From positions 355-64,354 of the forward strand of contig DHIZ01000080.1 of NCBI GenBank assembly GCA_002404055.1: a stretch of DNA of 64,000 bases, written 5' to 3'. A program made the translations under genes and the position numbers. The first letter of the stretch is position 1. The number at the start of each line of letters is the position of its first letter. Shown here piece after piece: positions 35,901-42,944 of the stretch. This stretch comes from Chloroflexi bacterium UBA4733. Its GTDB lineage: Bacteria > Chloroflexota > UBA4733. Below the pieces are notes generated by a model that made no database searches, had not been told where the DNA came from, and saw only the letters and a list, made by a program, of their open reading frames with translations.

Positions 35901-36451
35901 CAACGCGCCTACTCCACCTCAGTGCTATGGCTGACGATCTGCTGACGTTGGCCCGTGATGCCGTTCCGGCGCGTCCAGGCGTGAAAGCAGTGGTACCGGC
36001 ATTGGCGGGGTATCTCGCAGGGTTGCCCACCTCGGCCCGAGCGACCCAGGGGTCACAGCTCCTGTATGCTGACAGCAACCTGGGCGGCGCTGCCTTCTGG
36101 GCCGGCGATTATGCGACTGCGTCGCGTCTCGATGCCGCAGCGCTTGCCTTGAATCCGACATCGATCATGGTCTTGACCAACATCGGATTAACCAAACTGG
36201 CATCCGGTGACAGCGTCGGCGCTCAGGCGGACTACGATCGCGCCATCGCCGCGGCGCCAGCCTACCTGAACGGCGTGGACGGCCAGCCCCTGCAAGGCCA
36301 GGACCGCCAGACGGCGCTTACACAGGCTCGCCAGGAACTGACGGCAGCGGCTGCGGCACTTCAGGCGGTGGCGAAGCAGATGCCTGCCTTGCAGCCGGCG
36401 GCCGACAAACTCGTTCAGCAACTACAGGGTGATGCGGCGCGGTTGTCGTAG
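32909..36451 (+). CDS. Giant TPR-repeat membrane protein
   Basis: The product has 1180 residues and is read from a GTG. The first 190 residues contain three hydrophobic helices (about 52-75 LATAALGLVGLVLVQIG, 113-135 LLLGLGVTCLLVTVAVLIGW, 170-188). A region beginning PAGHIGIAFTRELGSSIARNRLADDLK follows, which may be a nucleotide- or ligand-binding alpha/beta domain. From about 350 to the end there are many TPR-like helical pairs (AIVDLYLGHAYYVLGQDADATAAYQKAI, AQALQGYVSDAM, GFAALGWAQYRNGDAATALTTT, VLTNIGLTKLASGDSVGAQADYDRAI). It would be a membrane-anchored scaffold. No enzymatic motif was found. Base composition is like that of the core genes. Its stop is 21 bp from the stop of the convergent HEPN-type gene. 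Confidence 0.85.
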   Translation: MTPDESSPESPVSNSPATPKPAPGRRLTDPRHLKEVVRDQAKEHGRDLVVEVLSGTLATAALGLVGLVLVQIGVAQQSLKPGEKFALPELKLFQPSEFWKSLTGLIVDWSQANEWLLLGLGVTCLLVTVAVLIGWRYTRKQKDDDEKVHSILHDLAREKVLGLKTASSLAMLTGLLLGAYGYQQYLWRVALPVPAGHIGIAFTRELGSSIARNRLADDLKQLGHANELDMRELPVTFDATDIDKARALARRIGADAVVIYHDETVSAPAATAAGSRGQGLAVPLPDAVTVQHVAYVVFANPSIGVQVPIAERTASGQASSITYRAKQGVEVPRLQADDVSRVMEAAAGILLYDKDRYLPAIVHLQDALSGSGSPTPADAIVDLYLGHAYYVLGQDADATAAYQKAISLWEGEKPLPVQDRLLLAGAYAQEATLLFNQQKVDQAEALLQKAVALRAPLNNDQAALSDPSTSRRLRITYGDVYIALMDIALYRKDQDAANLWSSRAQDEAKALAAYADLDAQENAIWLQYSTGDCVGAAQQIYALIGQNPSDMQAHQLAQRLAYLRSKGRLPGDITEVVQQLNAVLQLNPTDLPSLESQQTYQALSAALEDPGYLPAEKQTADAILAVDPNNAQALQGYVSDAMDSIAWQFNAQPGGALWNAEFGDTRTFQIQQAGWQRDPAQIQAALTQYDALRPYLTRWAEELQPQSATPLLYKARLSRLSEFLLYDLQYVPGAIRLPVIADQYQALWQRAITDVDLVLKGGRQATLQEQVDTSVLLSELWNDQFWVRTAAKSPDAAAASQQALQQAQAAVTLVKTHPPVISDDFYSAANVYLNLFTSLTNAKVSASNSENTALVAQYANESSAALTQWLDLTKQYQATSAPNTDYSMLAVCKGVQSLRQSEQALQNGDAATAVASLTTYTTQFPHDPDGFAALGWAQYRNGDAATALTTTQHFEQMAPRSYLGPANQAIMLLALGRTPDAQKAYGSVLDILQGEPIATRLLHLSAMADDLLTLARDAVPARPGVKAVVPALAGYLAGLPTSARATQGSQLLYADSNLGGAAFWAGDYATASRLDAAALALNPTSIMVLTNIGLTKLASGDSVGAQADYDRAIAAAPAYLNGVDGQPLQGQDRQTALTQARQELTAAAAALQAVAKQMPALQPAADKLVQQLQGDAARLS

Positions 36452-36472
36452 TACGGTGACCGCCAGCGCGTC

Positions 36473-37261
36473 TCAGTGTGCCGGAGGTATGTATTGTTGT
36501 TGACGAACAATGGCGGAACGCTCGCGCTCGACCGCTGTTACCGCGGCTGCCAGATCAAAATTAAGGTGATGTAAGAGTTGTATCAGGCGTGGTTGGTACC
36601 TTTTGAATGCAATGTCATTTATCCTATGGTTGTGCGCGACGGCATTTCTTGCCATGGTGAAGTCGTGTAGCAGATCTGTTACATGCGTCTCAGCCGGTCT
36701 TTGCCCAGACTCGACTGCAAAAACTACTTTGCTGTTTACTCTTATAGCACGAGTGATCATCTGCTTAATCCAGTAAAGGCTCACTTTCTCAAAGAAACCG
36801 TCAGAATTGGAAATATTACGTAGAATATCAAGCCTTCCGGAAAAACTTCCCTTCAGAAACTGGCTAATATTCTCTTCTCTCTCCTCGGGTTTTCTGGCCA
36901 ATAGGTAGTCTTCGGGATACTTGTACCAGTCTGTGGTGTGAGACGACACGGAGCAATAATGCAGATCGATCTGGCACCTCAGTCCATTTTCCGTCCAGTG
37001 TGTTAGATAGTAAAGGTAGCTAAGGCGGGATAAGTTCTTATAGTAGCCCTTCTCTGTGTAATCCCACGGATTCCGGATTCTGCCAGGATCGCGGCGAAGT
37101 GTCTTTGCGGTGCCCTGCGCGCTTTGCAGAACGGAGTGGAAGCTGTTACACCCAAGAAAGGCTTCAATCTGCTTCGCGCGGATTCTATCGTCATCCAGAA
37201 TCATGAGTGTGGTCATGATCTGGCGTACACGTTTCGTCATGATCTCACGTGGGTCCGCCAT
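36473..37261 (-). CDS. Putative HEPN-motif protein (Abi-like) in a low-GC gene
   Basis: The product has 262 residues from the ATG at 37261 (GAGGAG nine bases upstream; the frame is open to 37384 without support). The sequence is clearly richer in A and T than the rest of the window, which suggests recent transfer. A strongly charged, aromatic-rich protein (NLSRLSYLYYLTHWTENGLRCQ, YKYPEDYLLARKPEEREEN) ends with a helical region. There, FTMARNAVAHNHRINDIAF carries an R-x4-H motif (R205, H210 by this start), the HEPN nuclease signature. A paired Arg-Asn-xxx-His arrangement is common in Abi-type proteins that block phages or act as toxins. No antitoxin partner was recognised nearby. The HEPN assignment rests on this motif plus helical context and is tentative. 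Confidence 0.6.
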   Translation of the reverse strand: MADPREIMTKRVRQIMTTLMILDDDRIRAKQIEAFLGCNSFHSVLQSAQGTAKTLRRDPGRIRNPWDYTEKGYYKNLSRLSYLYYLTHWTENGLRCQIDLHYCSVSSHTTDWYKYPEDYLLARKPEEREENISQFLKGSFSGRLDILRNISNSDGFFEKVSLYWIKQMITRAIRVNSKVVFAVESGQRPAETHVTDLLHDFTMARNAVAHNHRINDIAFKRYQPRLIQLLHHLNFDLAAAVTAVERERSAIVRQQQYIPPAH

Positions 37262-37394
37262 CTTGCCTAACTCCTCTACGGTACGATATGGTATAGTATG
37301 CGTGAGGGGGATGTACACCAGAACGGTGCCTCCGGAGCACGAGGGTTTGCGCGGAGTAGCGAACTCCACCTTCGTGCCAACCACCCCAGGGGTT

Positions 37395-37428
37395 GAGTTC
37401 GGCTGCCGTGGCCACGGCAGCCGAACTC
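37395..37428. repeat. Perfect 34-bp palindrome (no loop)
   Basis: GAGTTCGGCTGCCGTGG (37395-37411) is followed without a gap by its exact reverse complement (37412-37428). No T-run follows on either strand, so it is not a standard terminator. It lies 134 bp upstream of the HEPN-type gene start, between that gene and the DUF6941 remnant. It could be a protein-binding site, a cruciform-forming element or a transposon scar. Confidence 0.7.
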
Positions 37429-37480
37429 GTTTAAGGACGGCCCGATGTCGGAGAGTGCTGTAAGAATCGTTCTAATGCGG

Positions 37481-37597
37481 CTATGGTCGATGGGCGCCCG
37501 GAGGCGGGAGCATTGGCCGGAACGGCGGCACCTGGTTGGCGTAGAAGCCAATTCATTGTAACCTCCGAGTCAGGACCGATCGTCTCGTCTGGTCCAT
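37481..37597 (-). pseudogene. Internally deleted DUF6941-like paralogue
   Basis: The minus strand reads MDQTRRSVLTRRLQ and then a stop. Past the stop, in another frame, it gives IGFYANQVPPFRPMLPPPGAHRP followed by a stop at 37481. The intact gene at 32242-32730 has MDQSRSPYD at its start and VVFYANQAPSFGPPFSAPGMPRP at its end. The opening triplet, a preceding AGAAGG, and the last 20 or so residues are retained while about 120 residues in the middle are lost. It is therefore a decayed second copy, 4.8 kb from the intact one and in the same orientation. Confidence 0.55.
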
Positions 37598-37619
37598 CGC
37601 CTTCTGGTCCAAAGGGTAC

Positions 37620-38429
37620 CTAGCCCACTACCGAACGTATCAATGTCCCAACGCCAAACCCGCTCACGCGAGCCGCGCTCCCGTTGGCCACTGCCACCTC
37701 CAACAACCCGCTGCTGCCGGCAAGGAGCACCAGACCGGGCATGTCAGCGGGTTCACGTAGCGCCGCGGCATCCGCGTAAGTGTACACAGGTCGCAATGGT
37801 GCGTCCCCCAGCCAGGCGGTGATGCGCCGCTGCGCTACCATGTCAAGCCAGTCCGACGGCGCTCGCAGGTTCGTGACCATGTTGCCAAAGTGGTCGACGG
37901 CCAGAACGGTTCCCACAGTAGTTCCGAGGCGCACCTCGTCCAGCACGAGGTCCGGCCGTGCCAGCGGTGGGGCGGTTGGTGTCCCCAATTCGTGCGGAGG
38001 AACGCCGGCAGCGAGGTGCGCGGCCACGGGGCCGAAGAGGTCGCGCCCCTGGAACGTTGCTGCCGTCGTAGGCAGCCGGTACCGGCTGCTCGTCAGGTCC
38101 CAACAGCCCAGCAGCGACTCCGAAGGAGCAACAAGGCTGAACAACCCGTTGTCGGGCCCGAGAAACCAGTGTCGCGCGGTACGCAGCAGTAAGGCACGGC
38201 GCTCGGTGCCAACGCCTGGATCGACGACGGCCAAATGGATTGTGTCGTCGGGAAAGTACGGGTATCCGGTGTACAGGGCCAGGGCGCCCGCCCGCACGTC
38301 CTGCGGTGGGATGCCATGGGTCAGATCGATGACCCTGGCCTGCGGGGCGATGCCGGCGATAACGCCGTGGACGACGCCGACATAGGCATCGCGCAGACCG
38401 AAGTCCGATGTAAACGTAATGATAGACAT
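37620..38429 (-). CDS. SAM hydrolase / SAM hydroxide adenosyltransferase (DUF62) family protein
   Basis: This 269-residue member of the fluorinase/chlorinase superfamily (formerly DUF62) uses S-adenosylmethionine with water in its best-studied relatives, giving adenosine and methionine. Motifs are the N-terminal MSIITFTSDFGLRDAYVGVVHG, then VIDLTHGIPPQDV, the AVVDPGVGTERR turn and FLGPDNGLFSLV, and in the C-terminal barrel AVDHFGNMVTNL. The start at 38429 overlaps the stop of the small membrane protein gene upstream (ATGA), so the two are coupled. An open frame continues farther upstream but is antisense sequence without homology. The Asp in TSDFG is the conserved substrate ribose-binding residue. 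Confidence 0.9.
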   Translation of the reverse strand: MSIITFTSDFGLRDAYVGVVHGVIAGIAPQARVIDLTHGIPPQDVRAGALALYTGYPYFPDDTIHLAVVDPGVGTERRALLLRTARHWFLGPDNGLFSLVAPSESLLGCWDLTSSRYRLPTTAATFQGRDLFGPVAAHLAAGVPPHELGTPTAPPLARPDLVLDEVRLGTTVGTVLAVDHFGNMVTNLRAPSDWLDMVAQRRITAWLGDAPLRPVYTYADAAALREPADMPGLVLLAGSSGLLEVAVANGSAARVSGFGVGTLIRSVVG

Positions 38430-38683
38430 CAGCGGCGGAGCACTGTGGCGACGACCAGCATCGCCAACGACGCGAGTGATCCTTCGACCAGGGGCAACTG
38501 GCCGAGGTAGACGTCCGTCAAGTGGCCGCGTGCCCCCAGCAGGCTTCCGAGGAAGAAGCCGCCGACACCGAAGGCCCAATACCACCAGAGGCGATTGCCG
38601 GTCTTGCCGGCCAGCAGCGCGTAGGCGAGCGCGTAGACACTGGCTAGAACGACGCCAGCGATGATGGCCGGGGGTTGCAGCAT
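38429..38683 (-). CDS. Small membrane protein
   Basis: This 84-residue protein has about three membrane segments (MLQPPAIIAGVVLASVYALAYALLAG, RLWWYWAFGVGGFFLGSLLGA, EGSLASLAMLVVATVL). Its reading lies between mnmA and the DUF62 gene on the same strand. It ends with a 1-bp overlap of the DUF62 start and begins about 9 bp after the mnmA stop, so the three form one transcription unit. No family is recognised; small Chloroflexota-type proteins of this kind are common beside DUF62 genes, but that is a guess. Confidence 0.65.
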   Translation of the reverse strand: MLQPPAIIAGVVLASVYALAYALLAGKTGNRLWWYWAFGVGGFFLGSLLGARGHLTDVYLGQLPLVEGSLASLAMLVVATVLRR

Positions 38684-38692
38684 CTTGCCGCC

Positions 38693-39766
38693 TTACGCGG
38701 CCAGGTCGCCCGCGCCGACCACTGCGTCACCCTGGTAGAGCACGACCGCCTGACCAGGCGCGACGCCGCGCAACGGGCGGTCCAGCCGAATGTGCGCCGA
38801 TCCGTCGGGCAGCGGCTCCAGGTGACCAGGCTGCTCCGGCGCATGGGCACGCACTTGCACCGTCACGGCCACCGGGTCCGAAGGAGGAGTACCGGCGGTG
38901 TAGTGCATATTGCCCGCCCACAGTTCGAGGTGCTCCAGGTGTTCAATTTCGCCCACGACAACAGTATTGCTGCTGACGTCAACCGCCGTGACAAACAGTG
39001 GCCGCGGCCCGGCGATACCCAAGCCTTTGCGCTGGCCGACTGTGTAGTCGATCAGCCCCGTATGCACCCCAAGAACACGACCATCGGCGTGCCGGATGGC
39101 GCCTGCCGTGACCTGCTCCGGCAATTGGCGACGGAGGAAATCGCGGTAGCTCCCGCTCGTGACGAAACACAGTTCCTGGCTCTCCGGCTTGGCGGCAATC
39201 TCGATGCCGAGCTCGACGGCGAGTGCCCGCACCTCCTTCTTCGTGTAGCTGCCCAGCGGAAAGAGGCTATGCTGCAGTTGCACCTGGTTCAGCCGGCAGA
39301 GCGCGTAGGACTGATCCTTAGGGCGATCGATTGCCCGGAGAAGCTGCACCGGACCAGACGCGGGACGCTCCAGGCGGGCGTAGTGGCCGGTGGCGAGAAA
39401 GTCGACCCCGAGCGCCAGCGCACGGGAGAGCAAGGCATCGAACTTGATGTACTGGTTGCAGCGTACGCACGGGTTGGGCGTATGCCCGGCCACGTACTCG
39501 CTCACAAAGCTATCGACGATTTGCTCTTTGAAGCGCGCCTCGACATTGAGCACGTAGTGCGGCGCATCAAGGCCGTCGCAGACGCGGCGGGCATCCTGAA
39601 TCGACTCCAGGGAGCAGCAGCGATTCTCGCGTGTCGCCTCCGGCCCGTGCTCTTCACTCCACAGCCGCAGGGTGAGGCCGATGATGCTGTGGCCTTGGCG
39701 TGCCAGCAACGCCGCCGCCACGGCGCTATCCACACCGCCGCTCATCGCTACTGCCACGAAGGCCAT
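38693..39766 (-). CDS. mnmA: tRNA-specific 2-thiouridylase MnmA
   Basis: MnmA puts the 2-thio group on U34 of tRNA for Lys, Glu and Gln, using ATP and a persulfide relay. From the ATG at 39766 (GGAG seven bases upstream) the product has 357 residues. The PP-loop is SGGVDS (9-14), the catalytic pair is Cys100 (NPCVRCN) and Cys200 (QELCFV), and GHYARLE, PKDQSYALCRL and DYTVGQRKGLG are the usual substrate-binding segments. Two ATGs sit six to twenty-one bases earlier; the chosen one has the best-placed ribosome site. It heads the short operon ending with the DUF62 gene. Confidence 0.94.
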   Translation of the reverse strand: MAFVAVAMSGGVDSAVAAALLARQGHSIIGLTLRLWSEEHGPEATRENRCCSLESIQDARRVCDGLDAPHYVLNVEARFKEQIVDSFVSEYVAGHTPNPCVRCNQYIKFDALLSRALALGVDFLATGHYARLERPASGPVQLLRAIDRPKDQSYALCRLNQVQLQHSLFPLGSYTKKEVRALAVELGIEIAAKPESQELCFVTSGSYRDFLRRQLPEQVTAGAIRHADGRVLGVHTGLIDYTVGQRKGLGIAGPRPLFVTAVDVSSNTVVVGEIEHLEHLELWAGNMHYTAGTPPSDPVAVTVQVRAHAPEQPGHLEPLPDGSAHIRLDRPLRGVAPGQAVVLYQGDAVVGAGDLAA

Positions 39767-39836
39767 GATCATCTCCAAGCACGCCATCGCCGCGTCTGTA
39801 GTTATTTTTGAGCGGTACAGTCACGATACCACACGG

Positions 39837-39864
39837 GGGATGAGGCGATGAGGAGATGAGGAGA
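39837..39864. repeat. GATGAG-type simple repeat
   Basis: GGGATGAGGCGATGAGGAGATGAGGAG-like units in a short run. The same motif family occurs at 22931-22960 and, as its complement, at 23018-23041. It lies between the lactonase-like gene (on the left) and mnmA, both of which are read leftward, so it is upstream of the first and downstream of nothing in particular. Confidence 0.45.
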
Positions 39865-39887
39865 GCGGGCTGACTGTCCATGGGGGA

Positions 39888-40619
39888 CTACTCGTACCAC
39901 TCCGGGGCGTGGCGGAGGGACCTCCACTGGTCGGCGTCGTGGCCGAAGATAAGCAAGCCGCTGTCACCAGTCTCTTTAGCCAGTGTCGCCAGGCGTTCGC
40001 CACTGCGGCGGGCTTGATCGAAGGCGGATGGTTCCCAATCGCCGTGGTCGACTTGGTGCTGGCTCTTGATGGCGTCCACGGCGATGATGACCGTCCCCGT
40101 GTGGGGCAGACAGATCATGACCGACTGGTGCCCCTGCACGTGGCCGCCGGTCTCCAATAAGCGGATTCCCGGGATCGGCTCGGCATCGCCGTCGAGCTCC
40201 TGGTAGCGCAGCCCTGGCACATCCCATAGTTCGGGCCAGAAGCGTTCGTGGTCGCGGCGAGCTGCGTCAAGGTGAGTCCGCTGGACAAAGAATGTCGCAG
40301 CCGGGAAGTCGGCATTGGCCCCGGCGTGGTCCCAATCGAAATGGGTGGCGATCACGTAGTGGATGTCTTCCGGGCGCAGCCCAACCAGGGCGAGTTGGTG
40401 TCTGGCAGTGTGCCGTTCCTCCATCACCGCAGTCATGCGGTTGCCCTTGTTGGGGATGAGCTCGTCGTTGCCGATGTACCCTGCCGGCATGCCGGTGTCG
40501 ACAAGGACATTCGTGCCATCGTCGGTCACGATCAAGGCGCCGGGGACCGGCACCCGCTCGTACACGCCGGCAGGGTCCGTGGTCGCAATCTCGCCAAAGT
40601 CCAGCAAGGTCAGCTTCAC
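39888..40619 (-). CDS. Metallo-beta-lactamase-fold hydrolase, AHL-lactonase-like
   Basis: This 243-residue product from the GTG at 40619 (GAGAGG nine bases upstream) resembles the N-acyl homoserine lactonase group of the metallo-beta-lactamase superfamily. It has VLVDTGMPAGYIG, the metal motif THFDWDHAGAN, GHVQGHQSVMI, FVQRTHLDAARRD and a late FGHDADQW. Where the family usually reads HxHxDH, the second position is Asp (H-F-D-W-D-H; codons CAT TTC GAT TGG GAC CAC). Such proteins hydrolyse lactones or related esters. Its place at the end of the sugar-transport block suggests a sugar-derived lactone rather than a signalling molecule. Confidence 0.85.
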   Translation of the reverse strand: MKLTLLDFGEIATTDPAGVYERVPVPGALIVTDDGTNVLVDTGMPAGYIGNDELIPNKGNRMTAVMEERHTARHQLALVGLRPEDIHYVIATHFDWDHAGANADFPAATFFVQRTHLDAARRDHERFWPELWDVPGLRYQELDGDAEPIPGIRLLETGGHVQGHQSVMICLPHTGTVIIAVDAIKSQHQVDHGDWEPSAFDQARRSGERLATLAKETGDSGLLIFGHDADQWRSLRHAPEWYE

Positions 40620-40721
40620 TCGCGTTGTCCTCTCGGTGTGGTGCAGACTGTCGCACAGCAAGCGAGCATTTCGGTGCGCCGCGGCCCTGTTCTCTTTCGC
40701 AGTCGCCGCCTTATCCAGGGA

Positions 40722-41462
40722 CTACAAAATGTCCTTGTAGTAGGCTTCTGCCGCCTCTGCGTCGACGGTTTCGTCCATCGGCCTGCCCAGGCGTTCGTAG
40801 AGCTTCCGGCGACCCCGCTTGTCGTCGATGGCGATCAGCGCCGCGATGGCGAGTACTTCCTCTGCTACTTCTTGCGGCACGACAATCACGCCATCCCAGT
40901 CGCAGCCGACGATGTCGCCTGGCCGCACCAGAACGCCGCCGCAACCGACCGGCACTTCCAGGTCAACCAGTTCGACGCGGCCGGGGATGATCGGGCGGCC
41001 GATGCCCCGGCAGGCCACCGGCGTCTGCTGCATCACCACCTCGTCGGTATCCCGGCACTGGCCTTCCGTGACAATGCCGACGGCGCCGGCCGCCTGCATG
41101 CCCATGCTGTTGTTCGATCCCCAGTAGCCACACTCGGGGGCGCCGTTGGTGGATGTCACCACGACGCAACCGGGCTTGATGTGCTCCTGCAAGCGCAGAC
41201 CCCGCCCGGTCATCTCGTTCCAGATGCCGTGCGACCGCCGAGACTCCTCCCGACTCAACACGGGCATGCGCTGGTTGGTCGGGATCACCCGCATGGTGAC
41301 AGCCGGCCCCCAGAACTTCATACCCATCCAGAGTGGCCGGATGGCGGGGTCCAGGAGCGTGAGATCGGCGCGGCCGACCGCGTCAAGCGCATCGACGACG
41401 TCCGTCACGCGCAAGAACTTCCCAAACCGAGGCGCCAGGGCATAGGTATCGACTGCTGACAA
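40722..41462 (-). CDS. RraA-family protein (HMG/CHA aldolase-like)
   Basis: This 246-residue protein belongs to the RraA/menG-like family, which includes 4-hydroxy-4-methyl-2-oxoglutarate/4-carboxy-4-hydroxy-2-oxoadipate aldolases, oxaloacetate decarboxylases and other enzymes acting on oxo-acids. Recognisable parts are RVTDVVDALDAVG, VTMRVIPTNQRM, NNSMGMQAAGAVGIVTEGQCRDTDEV (where the catalytic Arg-Asp lie) and GDIVGCDWDGVIVVP. It is in the same orientation as, and between, the PPC-domain protein and the lactonase-like gene. Together with that lactonase it suggests breakdown of a sugar lactone or aldonic acid to an oxo-acid. The substrate is not known. Confidence 0.83.
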   Translation of the reverse strand: MSAVDTYALAPRFGKFLRVTDVVDALDAVGRADLTLLDPAIRPLWMGMKFWGPAVTMRVIPTNQRMPVLSREESRRSHGIWNEMTGRGLRLQEHIKPGCVVVTSTNGAPECGYWGSNNSMGMQAAGAVGIVTEGQCRDTDEVVMQQTPVACRGIGRPIIPGRVELVDLEVPVGCGGVLVRPGDIVGCDWDGVIVVPQEVAEEVLAIAALIAIDDKRGRRKLYERLGRPMDETVDAEAAEAYYKDIL

Positions 41463-41529
41463 GACTCATTCCCTTCTGATGCGGAACGTCCATCGTTCCA
41501 CCACGGAGACCGTCCGGTAGCCGGCGCGG

Positions 41530-41991
41530 TTACTCTGCGTCCAATAGGTAGATGCCGCTGCCATCCAGGTCGCGGCGCGTGAGCTGAATCCCTGGTGTGC
41601 GTCGCACAGAGATTTCGGAGAGTGTGAGCACTTCGCACCCCTCCTCCAGATGCCCGCCGTAGTAGCGACCTGCGGTGTCCCAGAGGCCGATATGGATGTG
41701 TGGCTGGTACCCGGCGATGACCCCGCCGAACTGGACGATCTCCAGCGGCCCGTCGAGGTTGAAGAAGACATCGCCCGGCGGATAGTTGTTGGTCTTGATG
41801 ATGTGAATACGGCCTCTGGACAGGCTGCCGATACCCGTCATTACGACCCCGGTATGGATGTCCGCCTGCTCCGCCAGTACACGCAGCGATTCCAGCAGGA
41901 GGTCACCCCGTCCGAGCGAGGCAATCACAGTACCGCTCTCCCGATCATCCCAATAGCGCAGCGCCACGTCCCTACCAACCTCCTGTACCAC
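41530..41991 (-). CDS. PPC (DUF296) domain protein
   Basis: This 153-residue single-domain protein belongs to the PPC/DUF296 family (PD1-like; found alone in bacteria and fused to AT-hooks in plants). Typical segments are ALRYWDDRESGTVIASLGRGDLLLESL, GVVMTGIGSLSRGRIHI and PHIHIGLWDTAGRYYGGHL, with the conserved His residues of the probable metal site. Members are trimers of uncertain function; single-domain bacterial copies often lie in sugar-catabolic loci, as here, between the ABC permease and RraA-family genes. It could bind a small ligand or metal. Confidence 0.85.
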   Translation of the reverse strand: MVQEVGRDVALRYWDDRESGTVIASLGRGDLLLESLRVLAEQADIHTGVVMTGIGSLSRGRIHIIKTNNYPPGDVFFNLDGPLEIVQFGGVIAGYQPHIHIGLWDTAGRYYGGHLEEGCEVLTLSEISVRRTPGIQLTRRDLDGSGIYLLDAE

Positions 41992-42062
41992 CGAATATCG
42001 ACCCGCACTCGCACCAGCGAGGCACGGAACGGACGATTACCACACGCGGCGTGACACCGCGT

Positions 42063-42944
42063 TCACTTGATCCCAGTCGTTGCGATCCCTTCTGTGAGCA
42101 TCCGTTGAAAGGTCAGAAAGATCACGAAGATGGGTAACAAGCTGAGGATGGACATGGCGAAGAGCGGCCCCCATTGCGACGTATCGCTGGAGTCGATGAA
42201 CAGATTGAGCCCCAGTGGCACCGTGTACATGGACGGCTTGGTCAGGTAGAGCAGGGGCCCCAGGAAATCGTTCCAGGAGTTGATGAAGGTGAATAAGGCG
42301 GTAGTCGCCATGGCCGGCGCCGAAAGGGGCAGAATGATCCGCAAGAACACCTGCCAGTGGCCACACCCGTCGATAATCGCTGCTTCATCGAGTTCGCGCG
42401 GCAGACCGCGGATGAACTGCACCATGAGGAACACGAAAAAGGCATCCACTGCCAGGAAGCGCGGGACAATCAGCGGAAGGTAGGTATTGAGCCAGTTGAA
42501 ATGCAGGTAGAGAATGTACTGGGGAATGATCAGCACTTGATAGGGCAGCATGATCGTGAGCAACATCAGGGCGAAGAGGAAAGAGCGGAAGCGGAACTGG
42601 AGCCTGGCGAAGGCGTAGGCTGCCATCGTACATGAGCACACGTTGCCAACCACAGCGAGGCCGGCAATGATGAGCGAGTTGGCGAAGAGCCGCGTGAAGG
42701 AGAGTCCTTGGAGCGGGAACCAGCCATGGCGATAGTTGGCGAGTGTCCACGTTTGCGGCAACAGGCCAGCGTTGATGAAGATCTGCGCGCTGGGTTCAAA
42801 CGAGGCGCCGAGCATCCAGATCAGCGGATAGAGCATCACCAGGAGCACCGCGACGAGCAGCACGTGCCGAACAGCGACACTCCGGTCGCGCCGACTCCGC
42901 CGGGTCGTCAGTTGTTGCCTTCCCTGGACGACTGCAATTTCCAT
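42063..42944 (-). CDS. Carbohydrate ABC transporter permease, MalG type (system 1)
   Basis: This 293-residue inner-membrane permease subunit has six helices. It contains the binding-protein-dependent EAA loop ELDEAAIIDGCGHWQVFLRIILPLSAP, which contacts the ATPase. The conserved end FQRMLTEGIATTGIK is typical of MalG-like proteins. The start codon directly abuts the stop of the MalF-type gene, so the two are translated together. No ATPase is encoded in this block; a shared MsmX/MsmK-type ATPase elsewhere is likely. The carbohydrate is unknown. Confidence 0.93.
   Translation of the reverse strand: MEIAVVQGRQQLTTRRSRRDRSVAVRHVLLVAVLLVMLYPLIWMLGASFEPSAQIFINAGLLPQTWTLANYRHGWFPLQGLSFTRLFANSLIIAGLAVVGNVCSCTMAAYAFARLQFRFRSFLFALMLLTIMLPYQVLIIPQYILYLHFNWLNTYLPLIVPRFLAVDAFFVFLMVQFIRGLPRELDEAAIIDGCGHWQVFLRIILPLSAPAMATTALFTFINSWNDFLGPLLYLTKPSMYTVPLGLNLFIDSSDTSQWGPLFAMSILSLLPIFVIFLTFQRMLTEGIATTGIK

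Noticed and set aside
37395..37428. Rho-independent terminator
   Set aside because: The palindrome has no loop and no T-run on either side, so it does not fit a terminator; it is listed as a palindrome instead.
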